A stretch of DNA of 64,000 nt, taken from the NCBI RefSeq assembly GCF_000189635.1, contig NW_002476412.1, forward strand, positions 62,001-126,000, read 5' to 3'. Within the stretch, counting starts at the first letter, position 1. The number at the start of each line of letters is the position of its first letter. This DNA is from Tetrahymena thermophila SB210 (taxonomy: Eukaryota > Ciliophora > Oligohymenophorea > Hymenostomatida > Tetrahymenidae). Shown one piece after another: positions 25,337 to 37,034 of the stretch. Below the pieces are notes generated by a model that saw only the letters and a list, made by a program, of their open reading frames with translations, did no database searches and was not told the DNA's origin. A program made the position numbers and the translations under genes.

Positions 25337-28300
25337 ATGGAAGAAAACCATTCTAAAAACTAAAAGAGCAAACAACAAAGTAGCAATTAAATAAATAGCA
25401 TAATTAATAATTTTCATTAATTACCTCATCAAGATCAGAAAAATAATATAAGTCTAAAATAAATCTATGTTGATCAAGGAAGGCACTCATCAAATCTAAA
25501 TTCTCCTAAGATTTAAAAGGAATATAAAATGATAGATAATGAAGAAAATTACGTAAGCGTGATAAGCTTGAATGAAAGATAGGACTTAAGCGATATTAGT
25601 TAATATTTAACTAGATCTTAATAGGATCTCTTTTATTATACCAGCGATAGAACTGCTGTTAGTGGTATTTAACCTCTAAATTCTACTATTTATCCTAAAA
25701 TCAATCTTTATGGAAAACAAGAAGAAAATTCAAAATTTGAACACTTTAATGATGAATAAATAAGTGTTAGATAGTCATTTTTTCAAAATGCTGATAACAA
25801 GGATGTATAAAACCGTTTATCAATATCTTTTGGTGCAAATTCTGAAGTTTAAAATGAAAATTTTAATAATACAGAAAAGAGGCTTAGTAAGTCTAAAAAG
25901 AATAATCCTTCTTTTAATAGTGATAAGAAAAACGATAGAAGAAGAAGTAGCAACTTGTAGTTACAGTAACAAATGCTTAAATTTGAATAGTCGTTACAAA
26001 AAATAATCTAAGACAAAAGCAATAAGTAAATAGAGCTTAAAGACGATGAAGTTTCAAGAGAGGTAAGTGATTTAGAAATGTCATAAAGATTATAAAAAAA
26101 AACAACTTTGCAATAAAGTTAAGATAGTGCATAAAATGGTGATTTACATTAGAATACACTGAATATTTAAAAACTTAAAAAGAAAGAGGAAAAAATGAGG
26201 AATCAATTTGTAATAAGAGTGAAACATTTTTAGAGATTCTTAAAAAACATGAAAAATCTATCACAATCCTTTAAATTTAGAACTATGTCTTTGGACTAAA
26301 AATAAAAATTCAACGATTTATCCTTTTTTTAATCTAAAAAGAAGTAACTAACTATGGCTATTGATGGTTAACAAATAATTTCTAAAGCATTCAGTAAAGT
26401 ATTTTCTAAATTGATTAATTTTATTCCTGTTTTTAATCCTTTAAATTCGGCTATTATAATCTTTGAGTTAGTTGTGATAGTTATTTTGGTAACTTAAATG
26501 TTAGTTCTACCTCTTGCAGATTCCTTTGATATTGATTTTTTTGAAATAAGGGTTTGCTAGATAATATTCTATACAATCCCTGCTATTATATTCACAGTTG
26601 CAGTATTTATTAAATTAAATACAGGGTTTTTCAAAGAGAATATCGTAGTCAGTAACAGAAAAAAAATTCTCCGCAATTACTATAAAACTGGTGGACTTGT
26701 TATTGATATTATTACAATTTTTTCAATTATAATAACTTAATTTACCTAAAACTCTTATGTTTATATATTTTTTTTGATAAGACTTTATCAAATATAAAAT
26801 TCACTCTCAAAGGTTGACACCAAATTCTCTTTATCTTAAAGAGTACCCCACAGCTTTGAAATTCTAAAGCTGGTTTTTCTAGTTCTGATGCTCGCCCACA
26901 TGAATGGTATTTCTTTTAAAATTTTTGAACAAGAGATTACTAAATTTATATTAAAATTAATAATGTGCATTTGCAAGCACTTTGTTGTTTAATCAGAATT
27001 TTATTTTTAGATTTATTCCCAATAAAATTTTAACAAAAAAAACTAATTAAAGAAAAGATAAAGTTTTATTTCAAATTTATAAGGTAAATTTAATTAAAAG
27101 CATTTAAATTAGTTGGAAAATATTGATTATAAAGAAAACTGAATACAATTTTTTACATATTATTGCAAATCATTAAAAACTTTAAAAATTTAGTAAAAAG
27201 TTTAATATTTTTAATAGAAAAAGAAATTTATTTTATTAAATTTAAAGGTTGCATCTTTAATTATGTAGCAAAGAATTTAGATGAGAGTTGGATTACGAAA
27301 AATAACTTAAAAAATTCTGATTGGTATGTTAGATATATTAATAGTGTATATTTTTCTTTTATTACAATGGTCACAGTAGGCTATGGTGACATAACACCTG
27401 TTTCCCTTTAAGAAAAAGTGTTTGTAATATTTATGGTTGTTTACAGTTGTGGAGCCTTTGGCTATATTGTGAGTAGTATAGGAAATATTTTCACTGAAAG
27501 AGCATAAATTAAAGCAAAATATAAGTAAATGTTTTTTTAATAAAAACTATCTTATCTTTTTTATTAATTTAAAAACTAAGGAGCTAATTAGTAGATATCA
27601 TACATTATATGAGGACAAGAAATATTGATTAGGCCATTCAATCATAAGTATTTCAGTATTTGCATTACTTAGAGTAAATGGACCATTACAATCATTAAAA
27701 AGGCGAATAGATAGTTTAAAAGCTTTCACCTTATCTGCAATCATAAATTAATATGAATTCTTACTATCCCTTTTTGAATAAAACTAATATTTTTAAATTA
27801 AATTTCAAGAATTCAATTCTAGTCAATTCATCTCTTAAAATGAAGGAGCTTACCTTTGGACCTGGTCAAATAATTTTCAATGAAAACGATTGTGATAATA
27901 GAATATTTTACATCTTAAAAGGAGAAGTGCAGTTGAGCTATAATAATCACAACATTTGTGTAAAAGATGTAAATAGATATTAGCTAATTTAACTCTTATT
28001 TATCTAATTGATTAAAAAATTTATAGGAAAATGACAATTGCTTTGGGATAAGTGAATTTTTTAGTGGCGAAGCTAGAAGTTTATAAGCGAAAAGTAAAAC
28101 GGTTTCCCAAATTTTGTACTTGGAGTTGAATCAATTCATAGAAGTTTTAAAAGAAGACCCTTTAGAATATGTAAAACTTATTAGCAAAAAGATAAACATA
28201 AAATATTAAATAAATTAAAGAAAATATTTCAAGCGTTTTAAGTTAAGGAAGAGTTATCAATTTTTTTGATTGTTTAAAAATTTTTGAAAGTTTTGAAATG

Positions 28301-29688
28301 AAGAAGAAATAAAGATATTTTTTTTATTTTATTAGGAGAAATTTTGCTGCATAAAAGAATAAATAACTGAGAGCAGGACTGTAGTTGACTAAGCCTGCTA
28401 TTTTTGCAAGTAATTTAATCATGCTTATGATAAATGCCCTTTTTTTACTATTAAAAACTAAAGATAACTATTTATTGAAAGGAGTAAGATAAGTATAAAT
28501 TAAACAAGATAATAGCATTATAGAAAAAAGAAATTAAAATTTAGCAGTGTTGTAGAGAATGGTCAAGTAAGATTACACTTAAAAGCTATCAGATTAAATT
28601 ATATAAATAATTAAGTTATTGATAAGCATTAAATGATTTAGCTTGTTGCTAATACTATTTAAATGGAAACAGATTTTGATTTTTATAAAAAATATGATGC
28701 ATTCTATTTAAAATGCATTGATGATTAGGAATTTTAAACTGTCCTAGTACCTTTTGATAAAATATTTGAAGAATTTTATACAGAGGATGAAAGCTGCGAT
28801 GATGAATAAGAAGTTAATGATAATCTAAATCCTGGCACTAATATGTAAAAGAAATTAAGTAGAAGCTCAATTTAAGGTAGTGATAATTTTTTAGAAGAGC
28901 AAAAAATTTCATCGCAGACTTCAATTGTTTCTTCTCCTAATTAACAGCCTAAGAAAAGTTTGCATCAAATAACATAAATGGTAACTTAGAATAGCTCAAA
29001 CATTAATTCAAACAGCACTGTTATGAATGACAAAGCATCCATTTTTAAAGATACTATCACTACAATGATGAGTAAAAAAACAACCTTTCCTAGGTAGTAA
29101 ACTACAAAAAGACTCTCAAATTTATCACACTGTTAAAACCAAAATACAAGTAGATCATCTTAAAAAATATAAGATGATAACTTGCTGAAATATATCATTA
29201 ACTTGATATCATAATCTTAAGCAAAAAATGGAGAATATTAAGTTGAAATGCAATCTTAAATCCAAGGTGATGATTTTTTTATCATTCCTGATTTTGATAA
29301 AATGCATGAATTTATTCGCTTTTTTCCAAAAAATAACTATTCATATGTCATAGAATAATACAATAAGCAGACTGTAAAAAAGTAAAGAGTCATAATCAAA
29401 AGAAGGAAAAGATCAATTAAAAAAAATACAATCATACAATCTCCTGGTATGAGGAAAAATAGATCATAAAACAGGTAAAATACTGTCTCAAATAATCTGC
29501 AAAATCAGTCTTTTTCTTCTATAATCGTAAACGATTAATAATCGATCTCATACGTTTAGAATAATAATTAAATGTTAAATTCTGTAGATTTTTCAAACTA
29601 GGCTTCTGAAAAGCAAAGTGAAAGTAAATTTTCTTATTACAAATAACCAGAAATGCCTAAATCTAGTTTCTTCAAGCAATAATAATGA
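25337..29688 (+). CDS. Cyclic-nucleotide-gated potassium channel with CCHC tail
   Basis: Five exons: 25337-26906, 27248-27524, 27581-27968, 28027-28170 and 28336-29688. The phases agree and total 1244 codons including TGA. About 310 N-terminal residues are hydrophilic and rich in Gln, Ser and Asn. A six-segment channel core follows. Its S4 is poor in arginines, so voltage sensing may be weak. The pore carries the selectivity filter TVGYGD at about 566-571. A C-linker follows (YMRTRNIDQAIQSQVFQYL). The cyclic-nucleotide-binding domain at about 675-790 includes GQIIFNENDCDNRIFYILKG and FGISEFFSGEARS. After EKFCCIKEQI a zinc-knuckle-like CYFCKQFNHAYDKC (C814, C817, H822, C827) begins a tail of about 420 residues rich in Ser, Asn and Gln. 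Ciliates have large families of such channels that control membrane potential and swimming. Ligand and gating are inferred. Confidence 0.9.
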
Positions 29689-30225
29689 AAAAATAAATCC
29701 AATAAAATCTATATTTTAAAAACCACAATTATAATAAAAAAATTAATTATTTATATCATTTAACTATTTTATTTTATTCAATTATTATTTTAAAAATCTA
29801 TTGTTTTCATTCATTTATTTAGTTAAAAAATTTTATGTCTTTATTTCTATGGTTTTTATTAAAAATTCTTTTCGAAAAATAATAAACAAAATCGAGCAAA
29901 ACTAAAAAAAGAAGTATTATACTGTATATCTATCTATATTCTTAATGTTTTTAACTTTTAAATATATATTTTTCCATTTCAAGTACAGTAAAAATACATT
30001 ACATACTAAAAATTATAAAATATTTAATTATGTATGTACACTTAATTAAAAATTAGAATAATACTATATTATATCTTATGCCTTGTCTTTTTAATAATTT
30101 GATCAGATATTTTTTAAAGTTTATTTTTAATTATAGAAACTCATCAATTTATTTTGGGATTACGAAACATATATTTTATATAGATATATTTTACTTTTAT
30201 AATGTAATTTTTATATTTAATATTA
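29689..30225. other. Intergenic spacer between converging genes
   Basis: AT-rich DNA between the channel stop and the stop of the first cysteine-rich gene. No feature is recognised beyond likely 3' untranslated sequence for both. Confidence 0.5.
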
Positions 30226-31146
30226 TCATTTTTTAGAAGATTTGACCTCTAATGCAGCCATCAACTTTGATAATTCTGTAGCAAGCTTAACTGACAAGTC
30301 TTTGTCATCTTTATTTTGCATGAATTTCTAAGAGTATTCTAAGATTTTATCTTTCAACTACTCAGTATTAAGTGATAGATATTCTGAAGAATCTTTATTT
30401 TATTATAATTCGTAACTATTCTATGATGATTGCTAACTATTTTATAATGATTAGGTTTAACAATCATCATATTACATTGGATAACCAACTCCTCTACCAT
30501 AAACTGGTTTTGTGCAAGAAACTCCAATATCAGTTGTTCCAGATGGACAGTCAGGAGAACATATACAGCAACCAACATTATGAAAACCTTAATTACATTT
30601 AGGGTAGATAATTAAGCCATTTTATTCACAGCCTTAAGAATTTTCGCTTTGACATCTCTTATAAGCATTGTTCAAGTTAAAGCCATCACCAAATTTCCAA
30701 GGGTAACCAACACCCCTTCCATAAGCCTCAGGCTTAGCACAAAATAATCCATCGTCTCTGAATCCAGGAGGACATGATGATTCACACAAACAGCAACCTA
30801 CATTGTAAAAACCCTCATCACATTTAGGATACATAATAGCACCATATTATTCGCAAGATTTTCCTGTTGATTCTTCACACCTTTTCTTAGCATCAATTAA
30901 GCAAATTGGATTTGAGCATTCCTCCATCAATGGCTTTATTTAACCAGAAACATCTCCAATAGATTTAAGTACAGCAGATGTATCCTTTTTCTCTTGGATA
31001 GTGGAGACTAGATTAGCAACATCTTTTATTACATCACCTATTTAAGCAAAACACCTTAAGATGTTTCCTAAATTACGATCAGGCTTTGATTAGCTGAAAG
31101 AAATAAGCAAAATAATTGCAGTAATAAAAAGTAGTTTTTTTTACAT
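30226..31146 (-). CDS. Secreted cysteine-rich protein, copy 1
   Basis: Intronless, 306 codons, ATG 31146 to TGA 30226-30228. Residues 1-20 (MQKKLLFITAIILLISFSQS) look like a signal peptide. A helical stretch follows to about 75, then two cysteine-rich modules at about 90-149 and 165-223. Each has the order YPKC..GF.NVGCC.C...CP.G....G..C.KP..YGRG.GYP. A Gln/Asn/Ser-rich stretch and a charged C-terminal part ending KSSKK close the protein. I know no assigned function for this module. Secretion or exposure outside the cell is inferred from the signal peptide and paired cysteines. This is the most divergent of four tandem paralogs, and its modules carry Asp and Tyr changes relative to the others. 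Confidence 0.87.
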
Positions 31147-31900
31147 TTTTTGTTTATTGAAGTTTTGATTTTTATTTTGTGATTTATTTTTTTATTTTGC
31201 TAGCTAAAAGCGAAGCTTTTAAATAAAGTCAATAAAATTATAAATTTTGAGTAGCATTAATAGAACATAGAACAGATTAATGAAATATAATTTGATTAAT
31301 ATTATTCAATAAATATATTAATTTATGAGTAATAAAAAAAGTTAAATTCTTTGAAAAATTCTACTTGCATGGATTAAAGTAAAAAACTAAAAATAGGTTT
31401 AAAGTTATAAAATAGAATTTGAAGTTAATCAATTAATTTAACTAGTCTCATTTTTTCTATTCTTAATCTGAAAAAAATTGTATTCTAGGTATAAAAAAGA
31501 TTAACATCTCTGATAAATCCATTAAAACATATTTATGTAATTAAGAGAAAATCATTTTAGTTATCAAAAGTTTTAAATTAAGTGGCTTGAATAGTAATTT
31601 TTTTTGGAATAATTGCTTTATCCTTTTAATAAACTAAAAAATGTTTGTTTTATTTAATGATTTATCTATTTTTTAAAATATATTTATAGTATTAATCATA
31701 TCTAATAAAAAATTATCAGATTTCATTAGTTTTTTTTATTTGAATTAAATAAACATTTTCTAAATTAATTTACTCCTTTCATGCATATATAAAATACAAA
31801 ATTTATTATGTGTAGCTTAACTCTTTTACATATTCGACTCTATCTATGGGGGACACTATTTTTTTTGTATTTATGTCAAAAAATTTTAGAAGTATAAACT
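31147..31900 (-). promoter_or_regulatory. Conserved upstream region of cysteine-rich copy 1
   Basis: About 750 bases upstream of the ATG are shared with the other three copies. The best-kept stretch is 31811-31890, with ctatctatgggggacac followed by a T-run and tttatgtcaaaa. It marks the outer border of the duplicated unit and may hold promoter sequence; its role is inferred only. Confidence 0.5.
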
Positions 31901-32204
31901 TACTTTACAAAATCATTAAAATAAATTTTATTTTTTATATAATTGCCCTCCTTTTTTAATTCTTAAAATAATCCATTGTGCCCTCATTTTACAAATTTAA
32001 TTTGATTCATAAATACATATAAAAAAAGATATTTTTTATTTACTTTTAAAAGTTATTGGATATGTGCTGTTTAGCAGCAATAGCCATTTTTTTAAATAGC
32101 AAAGTGTTATATTTAAATATTTTTTTTAGTTATTTTAACTTAATTTTTATTTTGAATTATAATTATTCTTTTTTTATAATTTAATATTTTTCATCATTTT
32201 TTAC

Positions 32205-32425
32205 TTCTAACACTTTTACTTGATAAAAACAGTTTAATTGTTTTGGGTTGTGATACATTTTAACATAAAAATGAATTTAAAACAATATAACTCTTTTAAT
32301 TTATTTATTAGCTTTTTATTTGACTTCCTATCTTTCTTAATTTAACTCACATTTTAATTTTTAACTGTATATTTTGCTATTTAATAATTAATTTCTCATT
32401 ATTTCATATTTTCTGCTTTGTTTTT
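32205..32425 (-). repeat. Solitary inverted copy of the array unit
   Basis: Read on the minus strand this contains caaataaaaagctaataaat, then a poly-AT lead, then atcacaacccaaaac and aattaaactgtttttatc. The order matches the linker and lead of the arrays at 1-3060 and 17180-21000. The codon-like block itself is missing: similarity stops just past the lead. It lies in the gap between cysteine-rich units 1 and 2. The neighbouring segment 32412-32785 matches 38025-38457. Confidence 0.75.
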
Positions 32426-32785
32426 ACTAATTAAAGATTGATATATATTTTCTTCAATTTGTAAGTATTATTCATTAAAAATAAATTTGTTAAAAAATAA
32501 AAATTCATAAAAAAAATTCAATTACTCTACTTTTAAACAATTTAGATTTACTCAAATTTTCCAATTTTTAATAAAGCACCAATGTGCTTAATTCTATTGA
32601 AAATATTATTTTTATAATTTCATTAACCTCAAATATTATAAAATATTTTATTTTGTTTTTAAACTGAATAAAAAGGACAAAATTAGAATGATCCAAAATT
32701 ATATTTTAAAATTTATCTTTTATGAAACATTTATTTTATAAAAATATATTTTACTTTTATAATATAATTTTTATATTTAATATTA

Positions 32786-33535
32786 TCATTTTTTAGAAGA
32801 TTTGACCTCTAATGCAGCCATCAACTTTGATAATTCTGTAGCAAACTTAACTGACAAGTCTTTGTTTTCTTTATTTTGCATGAATTTCTAGGAGTATTCT
32901 AAGATTTTATCTTTCAACTACTCAGTATTAAGTGATAGATATTCTGAAGAATCTTTATTTTATGATAATTGGTAACTATTTTATGATGATTAGGTTTAAC
33001 AATCATCATATTACATTGGATAACCAACTCCTCTACCATAAACGGGTTTTGTACAAGAAACTCCAATATCAGTTGTTCCAGATGGACAGTCAGGAGCAGC
33101 GCCCCTTCCATAAGCCTCAGGCTTAGCACAAAATAATCCATCGTCTCTGAATCCAGGAGGACATGATGATTCGCACAAACAGCAACCTACATTGTAGAAA
33201 CCCTCTTCACATTTAGGATACATAATAGCACCATATTATTCGCAAGATTTTCCTGTTGATTCTTCACATCTTTTCTGAGCATCAATTAAGCAAATTGGAT
33301 TTGAGCATTCATACATCAATGGCCTTATTTAACTAGAAACATCTCCTATAGATTTAAGTACAGCAGATATGTCCTTTTTCTCTTGGATAGTGGCGACTAG
33401 AGTAGTGATATCTTTTATTGTATCACCTATTTAAGAAAAACACCTTAAGATATTTCTTAAATTACGATCAGGCTTTGATTAGCTGAAAGAAATGAGCAAA
33501 ATAATTGCAGTAATAAAAAGTAGTTTTTTTTACAT
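32786..33535 (-). CDS. Secreted cysteine-rich protein, copy 2 (one module fused)
   Basis: Intronless, 249 codons, ATG 33535 to TGA 32786-32788. It has the same signal peptide and N-terminal half as its neighbours. The end of module 1 joins directly to the middle of module 2 (EAYGRGAAPDCPSGTTDIG). The intervening Trp-Lys-Phe linker and the second YPKC..GCC stretch are missing, and a short part of the Gln-rich stretch is also lost. Together these remove 57 codons relative to copy 1 while keeping the frame. The rest of the gene is intact, so it probably still makes a protein with one hybrid module. Confidence 0.87.
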
Positions 33536-34310
33536 TTTTTCTTTTATTGAGGTTTTGATTTTTATTTTGTGATTTATGTTTTTCTTTTGATAGCTAAAAC
33601 AGAAGCTTTTAAATAAGGTCAATAAAATTATAAATTTTGAGTAGAATTAATAGAACAAAGAACAGGTTAATGAAATATAATTTGGTAATATTATTTATAT
33701 AAATATATTAATTTATGAGTAATCAAAAAAATTAAATTATTTGAAAAATTCTTACTGCATGGATTAAAGTAAAAAACTAAAAATAGGTTTAAAGCTATAA
33801 AATAGAAATTGAAGTTAATCAATTAATTTAACTAGTCTCATTTTTTCTATTCTTAATCTGAAAAAAGTCTAGGTATAAAAAAAAATTCATTAACATCTTT
33901 GGTAACTCCATTAAAAAATAATTATGTAATTAAGAGAAAATCATTTTAGTTATGAAAAATTTTAAATTAAGTGGCTTTAATAGTAATTTTTTGGAATAAT
34001 TGCTTTATCCTTTTAGTAAGCTAAAAAATTTTTGTTTTATTTAATAATTTATCTATTTTTATAAAGCTTATATTTTTTCAAATAGTTGAATGGTTTGGAT
34101 ATTAATCATATCTAGAAAGTTATAAGATTTCATTAGTTTTTTTATTTGAATTAATTAAATATATTCTAAATTAATTTACTATTCTTATGAATATAAAAAG
34201 TAAATAATTTATTATGTGTAGCTTAACTCTTTTATATATTAGACTCTATCTATGGGGGACACCCTTTTTTTTTGTATTTATGTCAAAAAATTTTAGAAAT
34301 ATTTTTAAAT
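33536..34310 (-). promoter_or_regulatory. Conserved upstream region of cysteine-rich copy 2
   Basis: Homologous to the upstream region of copy 1, including ctatctatgggggacac near 34246. Small indels only. Function is inferred from position. Confidence 0.5.
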
Positions 34311-34402
34311 TTATTTAAATTATTATAAACTACATATAAAATACATAAATATATATTAAATACTATTATATAAATTTATTTAATATTATATTAATTTCTA
34401 TT

Positions 34403-34449
34403 AGAAAGATAAATAGTTATAGGTGTAACCTATCACTATTTATCTCTCT
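34403..34449. other. Near-perfect 22-base hairpin
   Basis: Left arm 34403-34424 and right arm 34428-34449 pair at 20 of 22 positions around a GTA loop. The core arm is GATAAATAGTTATAGGT. Seven-base direct repeats TCTATTA lie at 34397-34403 and 34447-34453, overlapping the arm ends. It sits between cysteine-rich units 2 and 3 in DNA not shared with the other spacers. It could be a tiny mobile-element remnant or a structured RNA; neither is proven. Confidence 0.6.
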
Positions 34450-34753
34450 ATTACAAAAAAAAAAAATCTGCAATTAGCAATATATCCAATGTGCTTAATT
34501 ATATTGAAAATATTATTTTTACAATTTCATTAACCTCAAAAATTATAAAATATTTTAATTTTTTTTTACACTTAATTAATGGAACAAAATTAGAATAATC
34601 CAAAATTATATTTTAAAATTTATCTTTTTAATAATTGGATCTTTAAAGTTTATTTTTAATTATAGAAATTCATCAATTTATTTGGGATTACGAAACACAT
34701 ATTTTATATAGATATATTTTACTTTTATAATGTAATTTTTATATTTAATATTA

Positions 34754-35653
34754 TCATTTTTTAGAAGATTTGACCTCTAATGCAGCCATCAACTTTGATA
34801 ATTCTGTAGCAAACTTAACTGACAAGTCTTTGTTACCTTTATTTTGCATGAATTTCTAGGATTATTCTAAGATTTTATCTTTCAACTACTCAGTATTAAG
34901 TGATAGATATTCTGAAGAATCTTTATTTTAAGATTTTTCGTAACTATTTTATGATGATTAGTTTTAACAATCATCATATTACATTGGGAAACCAACTCCT
35001 CTACCATAAACTGGTTTTGTGCAAGAAACTCCAATATCAGTTGTTCCAGATGGACAGTCAGGAGAACATAAACAGCAACCAACATTATGAAAACCTTACC
35101 TACATTTAGGGTAGATTACTAAGCCGTTTTATTCACAGCCTTAAGAATTTTCACTTTGACATCTCTTAGAAGCATCGTTCAAGTTTAAGCTATCACCGAA
35201 TTTCCAAGGGTAACCAGCGCCCCTTCCATAAGCCTCAGGCTTAGCACAAAATAATCCATCGTCTCTGAATCCAGGAGGACATGATGATTCACACAAACAG
35301 CAACCTACATTGTAGAAACCCTCTTCACATTTAGGATACATAATAGCACCATATTACTCGCAAGATTTTCCTGTTGATTCTTCACATCTTTTCTTAGCAT
35401 CAGTTAAGCAAATTGGATTTGAACATTCCTACATCAATGGTCTTATTTAACCAGAAACATCTCCAATAGATTTAAGTATAGCAGATGCATCCTTTTTCGC
35501 TTGAATAGTGGCGACTAGAGTAGCAACATCTTTTATTGTATCGCCTATTTAAGCAAAACATCTTAAGAGATTTCCTAAATTACGATCAGGCTTTGATTAA
35601 CTGAAAGAAATGAGCAAAATAATTGCAGTAATAAAAAGTAGTTTTTTTTACAT
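34754..35653 (-). CDS. Secreted cysteine-rich protein, copy 3
   Basis: Intronless, 299 codons, ATG 35653 to TGA 34754-34756. It has the signal peptide, two full cysteine modules (YPKC..GCC.C..CP.G..YGRG) and the Gln/Ser-rich linker. The module junction reads GRGAGYPWKFGDSLNLNDAS. It is most similar to copy 4, with the same length and almost the same sequence across both coding and flanking DNA. These two copies therefore arose most recently, together with the WD40 fragment at 37035-38030. Confidence 0.88.
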
Positions 35654-36415
35654 TTTTTCTTTTATTGAGGTTTTGATTTTTATTTTGTGATTTATATTTT
35701 TCTTTTGATAGCTAAAATCGAAGCTTTTAAATAAGGTCAATAAAATTATAAATGTTGAGTAGCATTAATAGAACATAGAATAGATTAATGAAATATAATT
35801 TGGTTAATATTAGTCTATAAATATATAATTTATGAGTAATAAAAAAAATTAAATTCTTTGAAAAATTCTACTTGCATGGATTAAGGTAAAAAATTAAAAA
35901 TAGATTTAAAGTTAAAAAATAGAAATTGAAGTTAATCAATTAATTTAACTAGTCTCATTTTTTCTATTCTTAATCTGAAAAAAATCTAGGTATAAAAAAA
36001 CTTCATTAACATCTTTGATAACTCCATTAAAAAATAATTATGTAATTAAGAGAAAATCATTTTAGTTATGAAAAATTTTAAATTAAGTGGTTTGAATAAT
36101 AATTTTTTTGGAATAATTGCTTTATCCTTTTAGTAAGCTAAAAAATTTTTGTTTTATTTAATAATTTATCTATTTTTACAAAGTTTACATTTTTTCAAAT
36201 ATTTTTATGGTATTAATCATATCTAATAAAAAACTATAAGATTTCATTAGTTTTTTTTATTTGAATTTAATAAACATATTCTAAATTAATTTACTCCTTT
36301 CACGCATATAAAAAATACATGATTTATTATGTGTAGCTTCCTTTTTTGCTTATCCGACTTTTTCTATGGGGGACACTATTTTTTTTGTATTTATGTCAAA
36401 ATATTTTAGAAGTAA
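35654..36415 (-). promoter_or_regulatory. Conserved upstream region of cysteine-rich copy 3
   Basis: Shares the unit upstream sequence, with tttctatgggggacac near 36360 where the other copies have tatctatgggg. Similarity to the other units ends near 36415. Confidence 0.5.
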
Positions 36416-37034
36416 AAAAACTCATTGAGATTGAAGAGGAAATTTTAAGATGACCTCATGGAATTGAGGTTCATTTATTAAAAAAAAAATTTTAATTAAG
36501 TTTTTATTATTTTTAATAAAAATTATATAGTTTCGCACAAGAATAGCTAGCGCTTAAGCGAACATAGTGAACGTAATGACCTAATACCTACAATGTTTTT
36601 AAAAAATTTAAATAAAAAATATAAAATTAGATTCATCATTTAAAAACCATCTATAAAGCAACCACCATATACACCAAACAACCTTAGAAAACCAACAATG
36701 AAAAAAACAATCATTAGTTTATTAAAAATTGATTTTAAAAATGAAAATTTAATTACATAAAATTTATGTTTTCATTCAATAATGAATGAAAATCTATTAT
36801 TTTTTGAAAATTCAAATCAATTTTTTTAAATTTTTGCACAAAATATTGTAAATATTTTAATTAAATACTACTTATCATTTAGCATATCAAAATACATTTT
36901 TATATATACAAAATCTTTAATATAATTATGTTTATTTCTCGATATTATTTAAATTATTGTTAATAAATAGCAATGATTATTTTTAAATACTATATATCAT
37001 CTAACTTAATGCCTCATCTTCATTTATTTTATTG
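36416..37034. other. Unique spacer with a GC-richer island
   Basis: Not shared with the equivalent position after copy 4. At about 36532-36590 a less AT-rich stretch (tagctagcgcttaagcgaac) can be read as a 20-30 codon open stretch without TGA. A second stretch at 36650-36710 is rich in ACC/CCA. Neither is long enough to call a gene. They may be relics of inserted or deleted coding DNA. Confidence 0.4.

Noticed and set aside
26880..27247. Continuing the channel's first exon through to 27060
   Set aside because: The frame runs on without homology; splicing from GTATTT at 26907 to 27248 joins HMN to GCIFNYVAK and restores the S5-pore region.
28171..28335. Reading through 28171-28262 as coding
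   Set aside because: It ends at TGA; an intron at GTAAAACTT joins DPLEY to EKFCCIKEQI, the pattern expected after the nucleotide-binding domain.
30354..30602. Open frames overlapping the cysteine-rich genes on both strands, repeated in each copy
   Set aside because: They are shadows of the minus-strand secreted protein gene in other frames; the ciliate-code frame with signal peptide and cysteines explains the DNA.
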